Shown one piece after another: positions 1 to 8,499 of a DNA stretch of 15,225 nucleotides. Made by a program: the position numbers and the translations under genes. Numbering within the stretch: position 1 is the stretch's first letter; every line of letters begins with the position of its first letter. Source of the DNA: Echinococcus granulosus (Eukaryota; Platyhelminthes; Cestoda; Cyclophyllidea; Taeniidae); assembly GCF_000524195.1 (NCBI RefSeq), contig NW_020170391.1, positions 1 through 15,225 of the forward strand, written 5' to 3'. Under the pieces are notes generated by a model. That model did no database searches and was not told the origin of the DNA. It was given only the letters and a program-made list of their open reading frames with translations.

Positions 1-1439
1 CCTTTTCGCTGCATACAGTCCATTTGTTTATATCAATCAACGTGAAAGATAAAGCATGCTTAGTTTTGTGTACTTTCCTCATTCTGTCTAAATATTACAA
101 CCGACACTTTTATTCTCTTATTCTTCCCGGATTCTAGTTGTAATCACGTAGTTCAGCGGTTCCGAAGTGCTGACATCTAAAGCACTGCTTCAGAAAATAA
201 GACAGGTGAAATCAACTTGTGGCGCATAGAAAGCGGAAGAGAGTCTTGCAAATTCTTTCCAGTCCGTTTGCTTTAACATCGTGCGGGCGAACATTCGTTA
301 TAGCAAAATACTGTTCCTCATGCATTTGTCACACAAATGTCCATCACAATTAGCCCATGACCTTATTACTCCTCAGAAAAACATTTGCTTGAATATCGCA
401 GACTATCAGGCATAAAATTAAGAAATAGGTGCTGTAATATTAGAAATTTCGCCGTATTTTCCTGTATTATGAAAAAATAATGTGTCCATATGTGCTAAAA
501 TCATTGATAAATAGCATGACAGTGGGAAAAAAGTCCAAAATCTTTGTGGTTTAAAGTATTTGTGCATCATGACTACAGATGATACGCGAAGTGAATGCTT
601 CGACATTAAAGACCAATTCATACAGCAAAAGTCTTGTTATGGCAATCAACGGAACAAAACTTATCTGTTGCACCACACCGGTTATGGCAGTGATGAGAAA
701 GAAATTATACAACTTAGCTGTAACCAGTGTACATGAAGTGGCCACGACGTGTGCCATGCTCAAATCTTCCTAGAAAGGATCACTTGACTTCATCTAGTGG
801 TCTGGATTTATGCGCTTCATTTGGACATCTAAAAATGTGAGAACATTTTATTCCCCTATGAAGTTCCTTATTTTAGGTTCACAATGAATTGTAAATTCAC
901 TGAGTCAGATAAATGTAAAGGTGTCATACATTTATTTCATTAAAATTTAGAGGCCATTTTGGTGTTGCAAAACGCTAAGTTGACCCCAATCTTGGGCTCT
1001 ACCTGTGGCTCTTCACGCCTCGCCAACGCTCAATCTAGGCGGTGTATAGCCGTTAAGCTCCTATGCGTTCTCTTTCGATTCATCAGGATTCAATCGCGAA
1101 ATATGCAAAGCTTGCCGAAATAAGTTCTCTACATTGATAAACTAAATGCAATGAAAGTATTTGACAAAATGCGTTAAAGGATTTAAGTGAATAATTCATC
1201 CATTTTGTAGCATAGGAAATTTTGAAAAACTTGTAGAGACTGCGCTGAAGCAATGTTGATGAAGTGCTTGAACAGTTGTTAGTTGGGGGTGTTTGGCAGT
1301 TAGTAAAGCACGCGGAATATAATACTTTCAGTATGGCATTTACATTTTTAGTAAATAAGGCTATCGAGAGCATATCTATGTGTAGCGTTTATAGGTACCA
1401 GGTGGACAAGGGTAGATTTTTCATTTAGGAGGCATTTCA
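1..1439. other. A+T-rich stretch, no recognised feature
   Basis: I see no gene, RNA or repeat here that I can name. Frames of 67 to 96 codons occur on the minus strand at 418-621, 551-763 and 1083-1373, and a 64-codon plus-strand frame overlaps the second. All are of chance length for this composition. The 551-763 frame encodes a hydrophobic 35-residue run (about residues 17-52) that could be one or two membrane segments, but it shows no family motif. The block at 1000-1060 is slightly more G+C-rich than its surroundings and has short inverted words, with no clear structure. I make no functional claim. Confidence 0.5.
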
Positions 1440-1700
1440 TTGGTGAACGTTAGGCTGATGCGAGTGAGGAGCCCTGGACTGCCATAACCGCGATCTGCCA
1501 AAGGACCTAAAGTGTACACATAAAACCTAACGAGTACAGAAATGAGGACTGCCAAATATAATCACTAGCTAATGAGAGACAGCCACTAGATCTGCGTTCA
1601 TGCATCGAACGACCGACTGAGTGACCAGCTCTCATCGAATGGTTGCTTCCATTATCGCTTTCGGCCACTTGTATGCTTGCAAGAACGAGATGCCTACTTC
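1440..1700 (-). repeat. Repeat family R2, copy a
   Basis: This segment aligns over about 250 bp with 7618-7875 in the same orientation. Shared landmarks, in order on the plus strand, are a gaacgtt word (1444; 7618), the stretch around gag-gag-ccctgg against gag-ag-gtaccgg, the acacataa word, the gatgacc or ggactgcc block followed by aaat, the agatct-NNN-tcatgcat block (1588; 7761), accgact, ctctcat, and gcc-ctt-tgtatgct. The TATA box found in copies c and e is not preserved. The copy is diverged, with several small gaps. The right boundary is uncertain: a further gaggac...actgac match near 1808-1824 hints that it continues after an insertion. This is an interspersed repeat of unknown class; see copies c and e for the promoter-like part. 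Confidence 0.7.
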
Positions 1701-2167
1701 TTGACCAATCGTTTTAAATTCAGGATTTATGTTTAGGTGTTGTGAGTTTCGTTATCGCATAGTACTGAATATGCTCAAACTCGGGTCTGATCTGTTGCAC
1801 AAGAACGAGGACACTTCTCACTGACTAATATGGATTTGGAGGAGATGCCCAGCTAGATCGACTGTAAAGCAAGCGACGCTAATGCGAACAGTAGACTGGC
1901 ATTCAAAACAGGTCACGCTTATTAAATTTTCATGTTCTGTGGTTTCATTGTGACATGGAATTAAAGTAGTATGATAGCTGGATTCTTCGAATTGTAGGAT
2001 TGACATTGATCCGTGCTATTAGCGTTCAGGAAATTTCGCACATCAGTGAGGCATGGAACGCCATACTGCTTAGAGTTATTTTGACTTAAATGAAAATTAA
2101 AGACGCTCACTTTTACTTAGAGCAAAATGCACAACAGTTTTTCGCAAAAAATGTAAGCGATCCGCGA
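1701..2167. other. No recognised feature
   Basis: A+T-rich sequence between an R2 copy and the left R1 arm. The only open frame is 62 codons on the minus strand (1818-2006), with nothing recognisable in it. It may include a displaced end of R2 copy a near 1808-1824. Confidence 0.4.
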
Positions 2168-2858
2168 GAAGGTACCAGTGCTACCTAAGTACATTGATAT
2201 GTGCGTAGATGGATGGGTGGATTGATGAAGGTATGGACATAGGGAGATAAATAGACAGGGCATTAATACGCTTCGTAGACTATACGGACGCACAAACAGT
2301 GCTCCATGGTATGAAAGTGCTTTCTCGGTAAGAAGTGAGGCGGACAAAAGCCAGTACTTTACTGGTTTGACAGAGAGCTTACCTCTTCTCCAGCTAAATA
2401 ATAAACCAATCAGGCATGTTTTAACTTAGCATGCATAATCCAATTCATTAGCTTTCGCTATTTTGCATACTACTGGTATGCGAACTGTGCCCAAATTAGA
2501 TTGGAGTAAATTACTAAAGCACAGTAGTATTTGGGTAAGGCTTACACACCTAAAGATGCCTTACACGATTCCACCTTAAGCACATCTCATTGTCATTCAA
2601 ATAGCTTAATAGCTGAATGTGAAGTGTTGTGCTGCCGTTGAAACAGTTGGATTTTGGAAAAAATAGTAATGATAATAACCTTCACTATTTTAAGCAAATT
2701 TCATGCAAATGAGATGCAAAGTCCACATTTCCTATAAGCAGGTGTGTGGGACCAACAAAATAGAGCAAAGAGCAGTAAAATAAATAGTATGCCTTTCCTA
2801 TCGTGTACTACAGAATACCAAAGCACAGTATCGCATCTGGGTTTATTTATCTGGTCTA
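2168..2858 (+). repeat. R1 long inverted repeat, left arm
   Basis: The reverse complement of this segment aligns almost end to end with 5515-6265. Clear anchors are ggtacc at 2171-2176 against 6257-6262; the frame island 2255-2311 against 6110-6166; ctttctcgg and gaggcggac around 2320-2345 against 6060-6090; ataaaccaat and gttttaacttagcatgcataatc at 2400-2440 against 5968-6005; ggagtaaatta near 2502 against 5887; gattccacctta near 2568 against 5818; gaagtgttgtgctgc near 2621 against 5740; gatgcaaagtccacatt near 2712 against 5650; agcagtaaaataaatagt near 2770 against 5588; and gtttatttat at 2841-2850 against 5523-5532. Identity looks like 70-80% by eye, with small insertions, mostly in the right arm. 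Outside the arms I cannot continue the match. It may be a long terminal inverted repeat of one element, or two insertions of the same interspersed repeat in opposite directions. Confidence 0.9.
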
Positions 2859-3081
2859 CATCCTAAGTTGCTTCCATTTCTGCACTTGCTTTCAGGGTTT
2901 TGTAATTTTTTGGCTTGTTTTGCAGTAAGATGTAATAAGTGGTACTTTTAGAAGCTGCCCGACTGCGAAAGAATTGTACTAAAGAGAATACAAAGGCAAA
3001 ATTCCACAAACCTATCAGTCGTTCAACTAGTGTGAATACTACAGCTGTTTACGAGAATGTGATTTGTAGAGTACTTGGATT

Positions 3082-3184
3082 TTGACAATTTGACTAAGAA
3101 TAATCAGACCAGGTTATCTGATATCCTGCAATCCCTAAACAGGGATTATGTGTCTGGAATATGATTATTCACTGGTTAATTGAC
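3082..3184. repeat. Imperfect ~100-nt hairpin
   Basis: The segment folds back on itself. The apex is a perfect 7-bp stem (3130-3136 with 3141-3147) around a 4-base loop, aaac. Outside it, cca 3109-3111 can pair with tgg 3155-3157. A perfect 9-bp stem follows (3098-3106 with 3162-3170), and then partial pairing of gacaattt...acta (3084-3096) with ggttaattgac (3174-3184). Unpaired bulges of 10 to 20 bases interrupt the middle. This could be a small palindromic element, a transcribed hairpin, or chance in A+T-rich DNA. Confidence 0.5.
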
Positions 3185-3861
3185 ATGTGGTAAAAATGGG
3201 ATTCGCATACCATGATGCCAGTGAAGTGAAAACAGCTGGTCCAGCAATACGTCAATTTGACTTCCAACTGACTGACACATTGCAGTCACAAGTCAGGTCG
3301 GCTCAATAGCTCATTGACGTGGTTGTGGGTTAGTCGCCGATTGACAAGTAGTTAGGGTGTCCAAGAAGTAACAATGCCAACATGCTTACTGCAGCTCATA
3401 CACTAAGTTAGGCGAATGCAGAAACAGGCAGCCATTGTTAGCACAGACACACTTAAGAAGAATGAATGCCCAGGTCACTCTTATTTTGATTTCATCCCCA
3501 CTTTCAATAACTTGATGAAGGTGGTACAGCAATTTGAATAGTCTCTACTGAATAGTTGTCACCCAGGAGAAACAACTGCTACAAGGCAAATTCGCAGTCA
3601 GTCTCATCGTCACTGACGTGAAGTAAATTAGTAATTAATGCTGTGGTTTATGAAGTCACAACAAGAGATTATTAAAACCAAGACCTGGTGAAAACAATGT
3701 GGATGAAGGAAGGCTTAAGTTACGATGAATCTTTCGAAAAACGCTTGGCTTTGTTTTAAGAGTGTTGTCTCTAATTTTGGTTGCCTTACAAGTCTTTCGC
3801 AACATATACTACGTTGAGTTGCATCAACTGAAGTCCTAAAGTACAGCATCTACTTGCAAAT

Positions 3862-4233
3862 TTGATCTTTTTATTAACACACCTTATGATACCTTTCGCG
3901 ACTGCTCTGATTATTTCAAATCATTCACTCATGCTACTCGTTTCTTGTCAATGGCAAGTATCCAAACGAACAAGTGATATGACAGGAGGTAAGGCGTGCG
4001 ATTCGGTAGCACATTCACTGCAACTGCGACTGCAAATCAGTTTCGAGTCACACGCAAGTAGGACAGTACCAAGAGTCGATGGAAATTGGCTGCATTACAC
4101 CCAGCCTCCAAAGAATGAGGAACCAGCTGCAGTGACCACCATATGGAGTAAAATATGGCCAGCCTATCACTATCACACTGGTTCAATAAATGCAGTGGTT
4201 CTTGCTTGCAGTTGCACCAGTTTAAAGCCTTAA
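3862..4233 (+). other. Longest open frame in window, unsupported as a gene
   Basis: The frame is 123 codons. It begins with a hydrophobic N-terminus of about 30 residues (a possible signal or membrane segment) and continues as a mixed, cysteine-poor region. I recognise no domain. Nothing in the flanks supports expression: I cannot identify a promoter, splice signals in a sensible order, or a polyadenylation signal tied to it. One 123-codon frame in 15 kb read in six frames is not surprising. It lies in the middle of the spacer enclosed by R1, which is the only reason to list it apart. It is most likely not a gene. Confidence 0.12.
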
Positions 4234-4615
4234 CCGTTAGATGATGGATTATGATGCAAGCCTTTTAAAGACGACCATTTGTGAATCATTGATGCTAATG
4301 ATGGCTGCCATATCGTGGTTCTGCTCTTAGCTCACTATCACCACTACTTGTAATGCAAAGTGGTAAGGGTTTGTATAGCTCGAACCAAGTGTAAATGCAA
4401 TCATCCGCATTACTTTTAAATCTGATGTAGATAAATTGCCTTTCATTCAAGATCTGCTATGTGGCAGATATCAGAGGAGTGCGAATTAGGCGATTTAGCC
4501 ATAGTGTATACAATAAATGAGTATTTGGGAAAGGGCAGCTCCTATTGTCGGTATTAAACCCTAAATTCGTCTGTGATTCATCAAGTGGCGAAGACCAAAA
4601 TCAATCAGCACAAGA

Positions 4616-4924
4616 ATGCGGCCTACGCAATTCGTCACGGCCTACTTCCGAGAAGAAGCAGCGGACAAATATTTGAGTAAGATAGGTAGACATAAAAGAG
4701 AGCTACAAATCCGCAACCTCATGAAGTGCAATGTAAACGCATGTAATGTATGGCACTTAATGCATGTCACAGTGATATTATATCGTCTACGTTTAGCTGC
4801 TAGCATTGTGACCTCGTGTCAAGCAGCAGATTATCTAGCCGTCACCCCGGCTAAGCTTAAGTACTTTATAGACCACCATGGTCAGTTCATGACAAGTCAG
4901 TATATATCAGTTCTGGTTGCCTAA
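4616..4924 (+). other. 102-codon open frame, unsupported as a gene
   Basis: This is the second-longest frame inside the R1-enclosed spacer. The first 45 residues are rich in charged and basic residues (FREEAADKYLSKIGRHKRE), and the rest is neutral. No known motif is visible. It could be a decayed remnant of a coding region carried by an old element, or a chance frame. Comparing codon substitution against a second genomic copy of the spacer would decide. Confidence 0.12.
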
Positions 4925-5514
4925 TCCCTCTGGACGGATGAGGTGGCGGAGGAGTAAGAGATAAGTAGTGCAATTAATTAAGGAAGTGATGCACACCGAG
5001 GTGGACGATACTACGGTGCATATTTTGCCCCATGTTCTCTAGAATATCTTTCGATTGCGACATATTTACATCTACATGCGATGCACAATTCATGTGTCCA
5101 CTCACTGTTCCTCAGTCCAAAAGTCGAATTATTTCAATGTGGTAATTCCCTCCTAAACACCCAACTAGGAAATCAATTTCGATGCAACACAACAATATTC
5201 TGTCTATTTTTCACTTTATAACTGGTCAATTCTGCCCTCCCTTCAAAAAGTGTGTTGGTGATTCGATTCCTTTATTTAAATTGGATGGATATGATGCCGA
5301 GCCGTGTGAGTCTCTAGGGCAGTTATGTCTACCTTTGCACTTTTCATTTGTTTTTAGAGCAAATATACCTATAGTTGCAGTCCTCTTTTCAGTAATTACA
5401 AAAATGCATAAGGCAGGCTCAATCTGATGCATTAAACAAAGATACTCCAAACAAATGTGCTTTAATGCACAATGGAAATAATCGCATTTGAGCATATTGG
5501 CTAAAAGAACAGTT

Positions 5515-6265
5515 TAGACTCGATAAATAAACCCAGACGAGATACTGTGCTTCGGTATTTCGTAGCACAATTTAGAAAAGGCATAACTATTTATTTTACT
5601 GCTTTTTGCTTTATCAAGTTAGTCTTACACATCCGCTAATAGGTAATGTGGACTTTGCATCTGATTTGCGCAAGATCTACGTAAAATATCGAAGGTTATT
5701 ATTATTCCTATTTTTACCAAAATGCAACTGTTTTAACAGCAGCACAACACTTCACATTCGGTTACTAAGCCATTTTTGAGCTGACAGGTGGATCAGTCGT
5801 ATATCAGTGAGATGTGCCTAAGGTGGAATCATATAAGGCATTTTTAGTCGTTTAACTCTATTTAAACACTACTATGCTTTGATAATTTACTCCAGCCTAA
5901 ATAGAGTGCACTTTGCGTACAGCTTTTATTCGAGTTATATGAAAAATTCTGTAAGCCATAAAACACGATTATGCATGCTAAGTTAAAACACGCCTTATTG
6001 GTTTATTTTTTAATGGGGTAAGAGGTAAAGTCTCCATCAAGCCGGCAAAATAATAGCCTGTGTCCGCCTCACCTCCTGCCGAGAAAGCACTTCCAAAGCC
6101 GATAGCATGCACCACGGAGCTTTGTTTGTACGCCTGTATAGTCTACGCGGCTCATTAATGCCTTGCAGATTCGGAAGCCTAAATTTCACTTTGAATACAT
6201 ACTTCCCTCTTTCCATTAATCCATCTATGAACATATCAGTGCACGCAGGTAGCGGTGGTACCTTC
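5515..6265 (-). repeat. R1 long inverted repeat, right arm
   Basis: This is the inverted partner of 2168-2858; the anchors are given there. It is about 60 bp longer than the left arm. Two length differences are explicit: a 14-base difference between gagaaagcactt and the ccacgga block (6081-6117), and a 12-base difference between the tgc codon at 6164 and the ggtacc at 6257. An internal TTA run (5698-5707) is matched by a related run in the left arm (about 2670-2679), so it belongs to the repeat and is not a tail. Minus-strand frame 6037-6372 (111 codons) crosses the arm and its outer flank and has no recognisable domain. Confidence 0.9.
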
Positions 6266-6555
6266 CATAGTGCTTCCATAGAGCAGTGCTCCATTGGTAG
6301 TGCAGCAGACGTTGCAGGGAAGGGGTGTCTACAAATGCCCGTAAATGAGCTTCGGAGACTAAGGACGAACAAATTATTTCCTGCTCAGTCTATGCTGAAG
6401 GCGATGGGTGTGGTGTAGAGGACCTTTTGTTAGATGTCTTGACGAAAAGTAGGGCGTCTTGTAGACAATGCTATCTATTAATATGAAAATTGCATGGCTC
6501 TCCTGGAGCCTCCTTAACCAAATACCCCACACGAACAAATCAGAAACAAGGGTAA
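6266..6555. other. No recognised feature
   Basis: Unique-looking sequence between the right R1 arm and the TTA microsatellite. I see no gene or repeat here. Confidence 0.4.
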
Positions 6556-6640
6556 AATAACACATTATTATTATGATGTGTTATTATTATCACATCATTA
6601 TTAACACATCACATTATGTGTTATTATTATCATTATGTCT
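6556..6640. repeat. TTA-rich microsatellite with two perfect hairpins
   Basis: The stretch is built of tta and cac(a)tta units. It contains a perfect 10-bp inverted pair, aataacacat (6556-6565) with atgtgttatt (6576-6585), around a 10-base loop, and an 8-bp pair, taacacat (6602-6609) with atgtgtta (6616-6623), around a 6-base loop. The acacat and atgtgt words recur, so it is a compound microsatellite that alternates strands. Read on the minus strand it abuts the end of the R3 left arm region, as a (TAA)n tail follows a retroposon 3' end. Confidence 0.8.
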
Positions 6641-6886
6641 TGGTCAGGGTGGAGTCGTTATCCAGGTCACCCTTAATTCACTTGGAGATCACGGCGTAAC
6701 GGACCCACTTTAACAGCTCACACCACTTGATAAGGTTTCGTTGATGGTTCTTGATGCACCGCATTTGCCAATTTGATCTTACAGTAGCCAGTAGAGATCC
6801 AATCAAGCCACCAAGGCTCTAAATGGATTTCACTTAACGTAATCATTGGCGCATTTATAATGACGACCTAAACTAATGTTTGCAGA
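6641..6886 (-). repeat. R3 fold-back repeat, left arm with TTA tail side
   Basis: The reverse complement of 6694-6886 matches 6937-7127. Shared blocks, left-arm plus-strand positions first, are gcatttataatgac 6851-6864 (perfect, 14 nt) with 6963-6976, followed by aaact-atgtttg; gtaatca near 6839 with tgattac near 6981; gccaccaaggctct near 6807-6820 with the partner near 7023-7038; gtagcc near 6784 with ggctac near 7054; and taacggacccacttta 6697-6712 with the partner near 7112-7123. Relative to the right arm, about 20 bases are missing between aaggctct and cgtaatc. The segment 6641-6693 has no partner, but on the minus strand it leads into the TTA microsatellite. I infer a minus-strand retroposon 3' end with a microsatellite tail. 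Confidence 0.65.
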
Positions 6887-6936
6887 GCTGCAACAGATTC
6901 TAAGGTGGCTGTCAGATCCTCCCTATGGAATCGCAA

Positions 6937-7127
6937 AGGATCCACAAACATAAGTTTATATTGTCATTATAAATGCACAGGTGATTACATCAAGAGAGAT
7001 GGATTACCTTGCAAAACTGCTTTCAGAGCTTTGGCGGCCAGTGAGTCTCCACCGGCTACCATCGTACAGTATGTCCAATGCATCAATTCATTGCCTTTCA
7101 GTCAACTTATTTTAAATGGCGTTATAA
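6937..7127 (+). repeat. R3 fold-back repeat, right arm
   Basis: This is the inverted partner of 6694-6886; the anchors are given there. The unpaired centre (about 6887-6936) has two ggatcc or gatcctcc words. The arm has no tail at its right edge. After gcgttat at 7120-7126 the similarity stops and a different, slightly G+C-richer sequence follows. Plus-strand frame 6905-7219 (104 codons) runs through it and shows no domain. Confidence 0.7.
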
Positions 7128-7212
7128 AACATGGATGGAGGCGAAGCGAAAATGCTCCCTACCTAAGCACACAGACACGCCCACAGACCAAGCAGCGGCA
7201 GTGGCATGAGTA

Positions 7213-7345
7213 TACATGAGGGGTGGCCCCAAATCACATTCCATGTTTGATCAATCAATGCAGGCCTGCCACACGCATGGATGGAGATCTGGTGGTTATC
7301 TTTCATTCGAGCCCAAAGGTTGCAAAGTAGGCATCTGCCTTATGA
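7213..7345 (+). repeat. Repeat family R2, copy b
   Basis: The segment carries the R2 core: atgagg-ggtggcc (7216), then cagcct-type sequence, then acgcatggatggagatctggt (about 7273-7293), then ttcattcgagccc (7304-7316) where copy c has ttcgctcgccag. It lies on the plus strand, opposite to copy c 350 bp away. The TATA box region is not recognisable. The bases ggtggcc followed later by attcgagccc vaguely resemble internal A and B boxes of a tRNA-type promoter, but the other copies do not keep this pattern well. Confidence 0.6.
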
Positions 7346-7558
7346 GCAGATTACAAAAGGGGTTTCGCCCTGATATTTGTGGCTAAGTGGATTGCTCTGC
7401 ATCCATCGATGAGATCTGCATTAGCCTTTTGCGATTGTGCTGGCTTGCATTGAGTTGCCCTTACAAAGTCGTTGTGATTAGAGATAATCGGATGATTTGG
7501 CAAAGATCATCTACGACGAAGAAGTTTGCTCAAAGGCTGTAAATAAATAAATAAATAA
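7346..7558 (+). mobile_element. Candidate retroposon 3' end with (AAAT)n tail
   Basis: A stretch of slightly more balanced composition ends in four and a half perfect aaat units (7541-7558) directly after caaaggctgt. Non-LTR retrotransposons and SINEs commonly end in such short simple-sequence tails, so I infer a truncated plus-strand retroposon. No open frame, reverse transcriptase motif or clear target-site duplication is visible. It is not clear whether it is one unit with R2 copy b just upstream. Confidence 0.4.
7541..7558. repeat. (AAAT)n microsatellite
   Basis: Four and a half perfect tandem aaat units, probably the tail of the retroposon-like sequence to its left. Confidence 0.95.
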
Positions 7559-7609
7559 CTTGAATAACTTCGCTTAGCTGTTGAACCCAGACACCGCCAC
7601 CGCCTACCA

Positions 7610-7930
7610 GATTAGACGAACGTTGGACGTTTTAGCATGAGAGGTACCGGCCTACTGAATTGAAAGTGCACTAAAAAACCGGATATACACACATAAGTAT
7701 TGGCTTATATAGAGATAAAGATGACCAAATGTGGCCACTGGCGAGCGAACTTGAGCTACCAGATCTCCACTCATGCATGTGGTTGGCTGGTGTCGACCGA
7801 CTAACCCACTGGCCACCTCTCATGTATTGAGCGTTTGAGTGGGGTTCACAGCCAGCCCTTCTGTATGCTCCTGCTGCTGAATCTGAGGACAAGGATTTCT
7901 CTTCTTCCAGTGTCAGACCCACACTTTAAG
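7610..7930 (-). repeat. Repeat family R2, copy c, with TATA box
   Basis: This is the longest R2 copy. In minus-strand order it has a region near 7930-7800 ending in ggtggccagtgggttagtc, the cacatgcatgagtggagatct core (7761-7783), the ctcgccagtggccacatttgg block (7723-7746), and the TATA box tctctatataagcc (7715-7702). Then come about 55 bases to a ggtacctctcatgct block (7655-7637) and aacgttcgtc (7625-7616). The whole matches copy a, and the core through the last block matches copy e. Minus-strand frame 7671-7922 (83 codons) is open, and its peptide HMHEWRS followed by LSL reappears in copy d. The TATA-plus-downstream arrangement would fit a solo LTR or another promoter-bearing element end. 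A SINE is the alternative. Confidence 0.75.
7702..7715 (-). promoter_or_regulatory. TATA-box-like site in R2 copy c
   Basis: The 14 bases tctctatataagcc (minus strand) are identical to 12121-12134 in copy e, although the two copies differ at many surrounding sites. The core TATATAAG agrees with a eukaryotic TATA box. Function is inferred only. Confidence 0.5.
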
Positions 7931-8499
7931 TGGCAGATCCACAGTTATAAATTCTTAAGAACTTTCCGTTAGTATTGACACACACAAATGCCAATACTAC
8001 CAAGTGTTCTGGGTAAATAAGTTCATTTATGAAACGGGCTCAGGGAAACTGGAAATTCCATAATGCATAATTTGCTTCAGTCAATGCAACTTTTACACAA
8101 TAAATGCAGCGTTGAATGATTGCCACAAAGAGAAGTGGTGCTGTACGATTACAGCTCAAACGGAAACTAAGTCAATTGCATCCGACTTTGTGGTGAAGTT
8201 GTTTTAGAGTAGGTGGATATTATTTGCTTCAAGCTAATAATCTGGGCCAATGCAATGCCCAGATAGGCAATAGATACACTTTATTCTGATCAGAAATATG
8301 TGTTAAGTTTGTATTCCCACTGGGGTACGCATGGTCTCAGTTGCTTCCTTCTTATCTCTTTTACATGAGGCAATTAGTTGAATGAACTCACTCTTTAGGC
8401 AAGTCGTGGGACAGTTTGCCTATATCTAACGTCTATCGTAGACATATGTCCAGCATCTCACAGGTGCACATTATTTTTTGCTGGGCGACTGACACCTCT
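7931..8499. other. No gene; a few short perfect palindromes
   Basis: Sequence without a recognised gene or interspersed repeat. It holds atctgggc (8240-8247) inverted at 8257-8264 around 9 bases, the 12-base palindrome ttctgatcagaa (8284-8295), and tagtattg inverted as caatacta near 7970-7998. These are of a size expected now and then by chance. Confidence 0.4.

Larger units (their letters stand above)
2859..5514. other. Spacer enclosed by the R1 arms, no recognised gene
   Basis: This 2.66 kb lies between the R1 arms, so if R1 were a transposon this is where its gene should be. Open frames are 3862-4233 (+, 123 codons), 4616-4924 (+, 102 codons), 5182-5427 (+, 81 codons) and 5226-5495 (-, 89 codons). 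The first starts with a hydrophobic segment of about 30 residues. The second is moderately basic near its start. None shows a transposase DDE/DDD pattern, a reverse-transcriptase YxDD box, an integrase or zinc-finger cysteine pattern, or any other family mark that I can see. They may be chance frames or decayed coding remnants. An imperfect long hairpin sits at 3082-3184 and is listed separately. Confidence 0.5.

Noticed and set aside
551..773. Overlapping open frames on both strands, the minus one hydrophobic like a membrane protein
   Set aside because: 70 and 64 codons are chance lengths here, no motif is recognisable, and two overlapping antisense frames cannot both be genes without further support.
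1064..1098. Minus-strand CTGATGA (1086-1080) followed by GAAA (1076-1073), the core words of a hammerhead ribozyme
   Set aside because: Only three bases separate the two words, so there is no stem II, and I cannot find the pairing needed for stems I and III.
1390..1400. ggtacc at about 1396 as a third R1 outer end
   Set aside because: Similarity is limited to the six-base word and a few neighbours.
2866..3010. Possible continuation of R1 similarity inward against about 5330-5514
   Set aside because: Only scattered words such as ttttgtaatt and acaaaggc agree, not distinguishable from chance by eye.
6037..6418. Two antisense frames of 111 and 103 codons
   Set aside because: They overlap the right R1 arm and each other; the left arm carries stops and a 14-base frame-breaking difference in the same region.
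6492..6505. 14-base word gcatggctctcctg shared with about 10246-10259
   Set aside because: The match does not extend on either side, and one such match is expected by chance between positions in a window this size.
7213..7320. A and B box-like words suggesting a tRNA-derived SINE head in R2
   Set aside because: The two boxes are not kept together in any one copy, and copies c and e instead keep a TATA box, so the class is left open.
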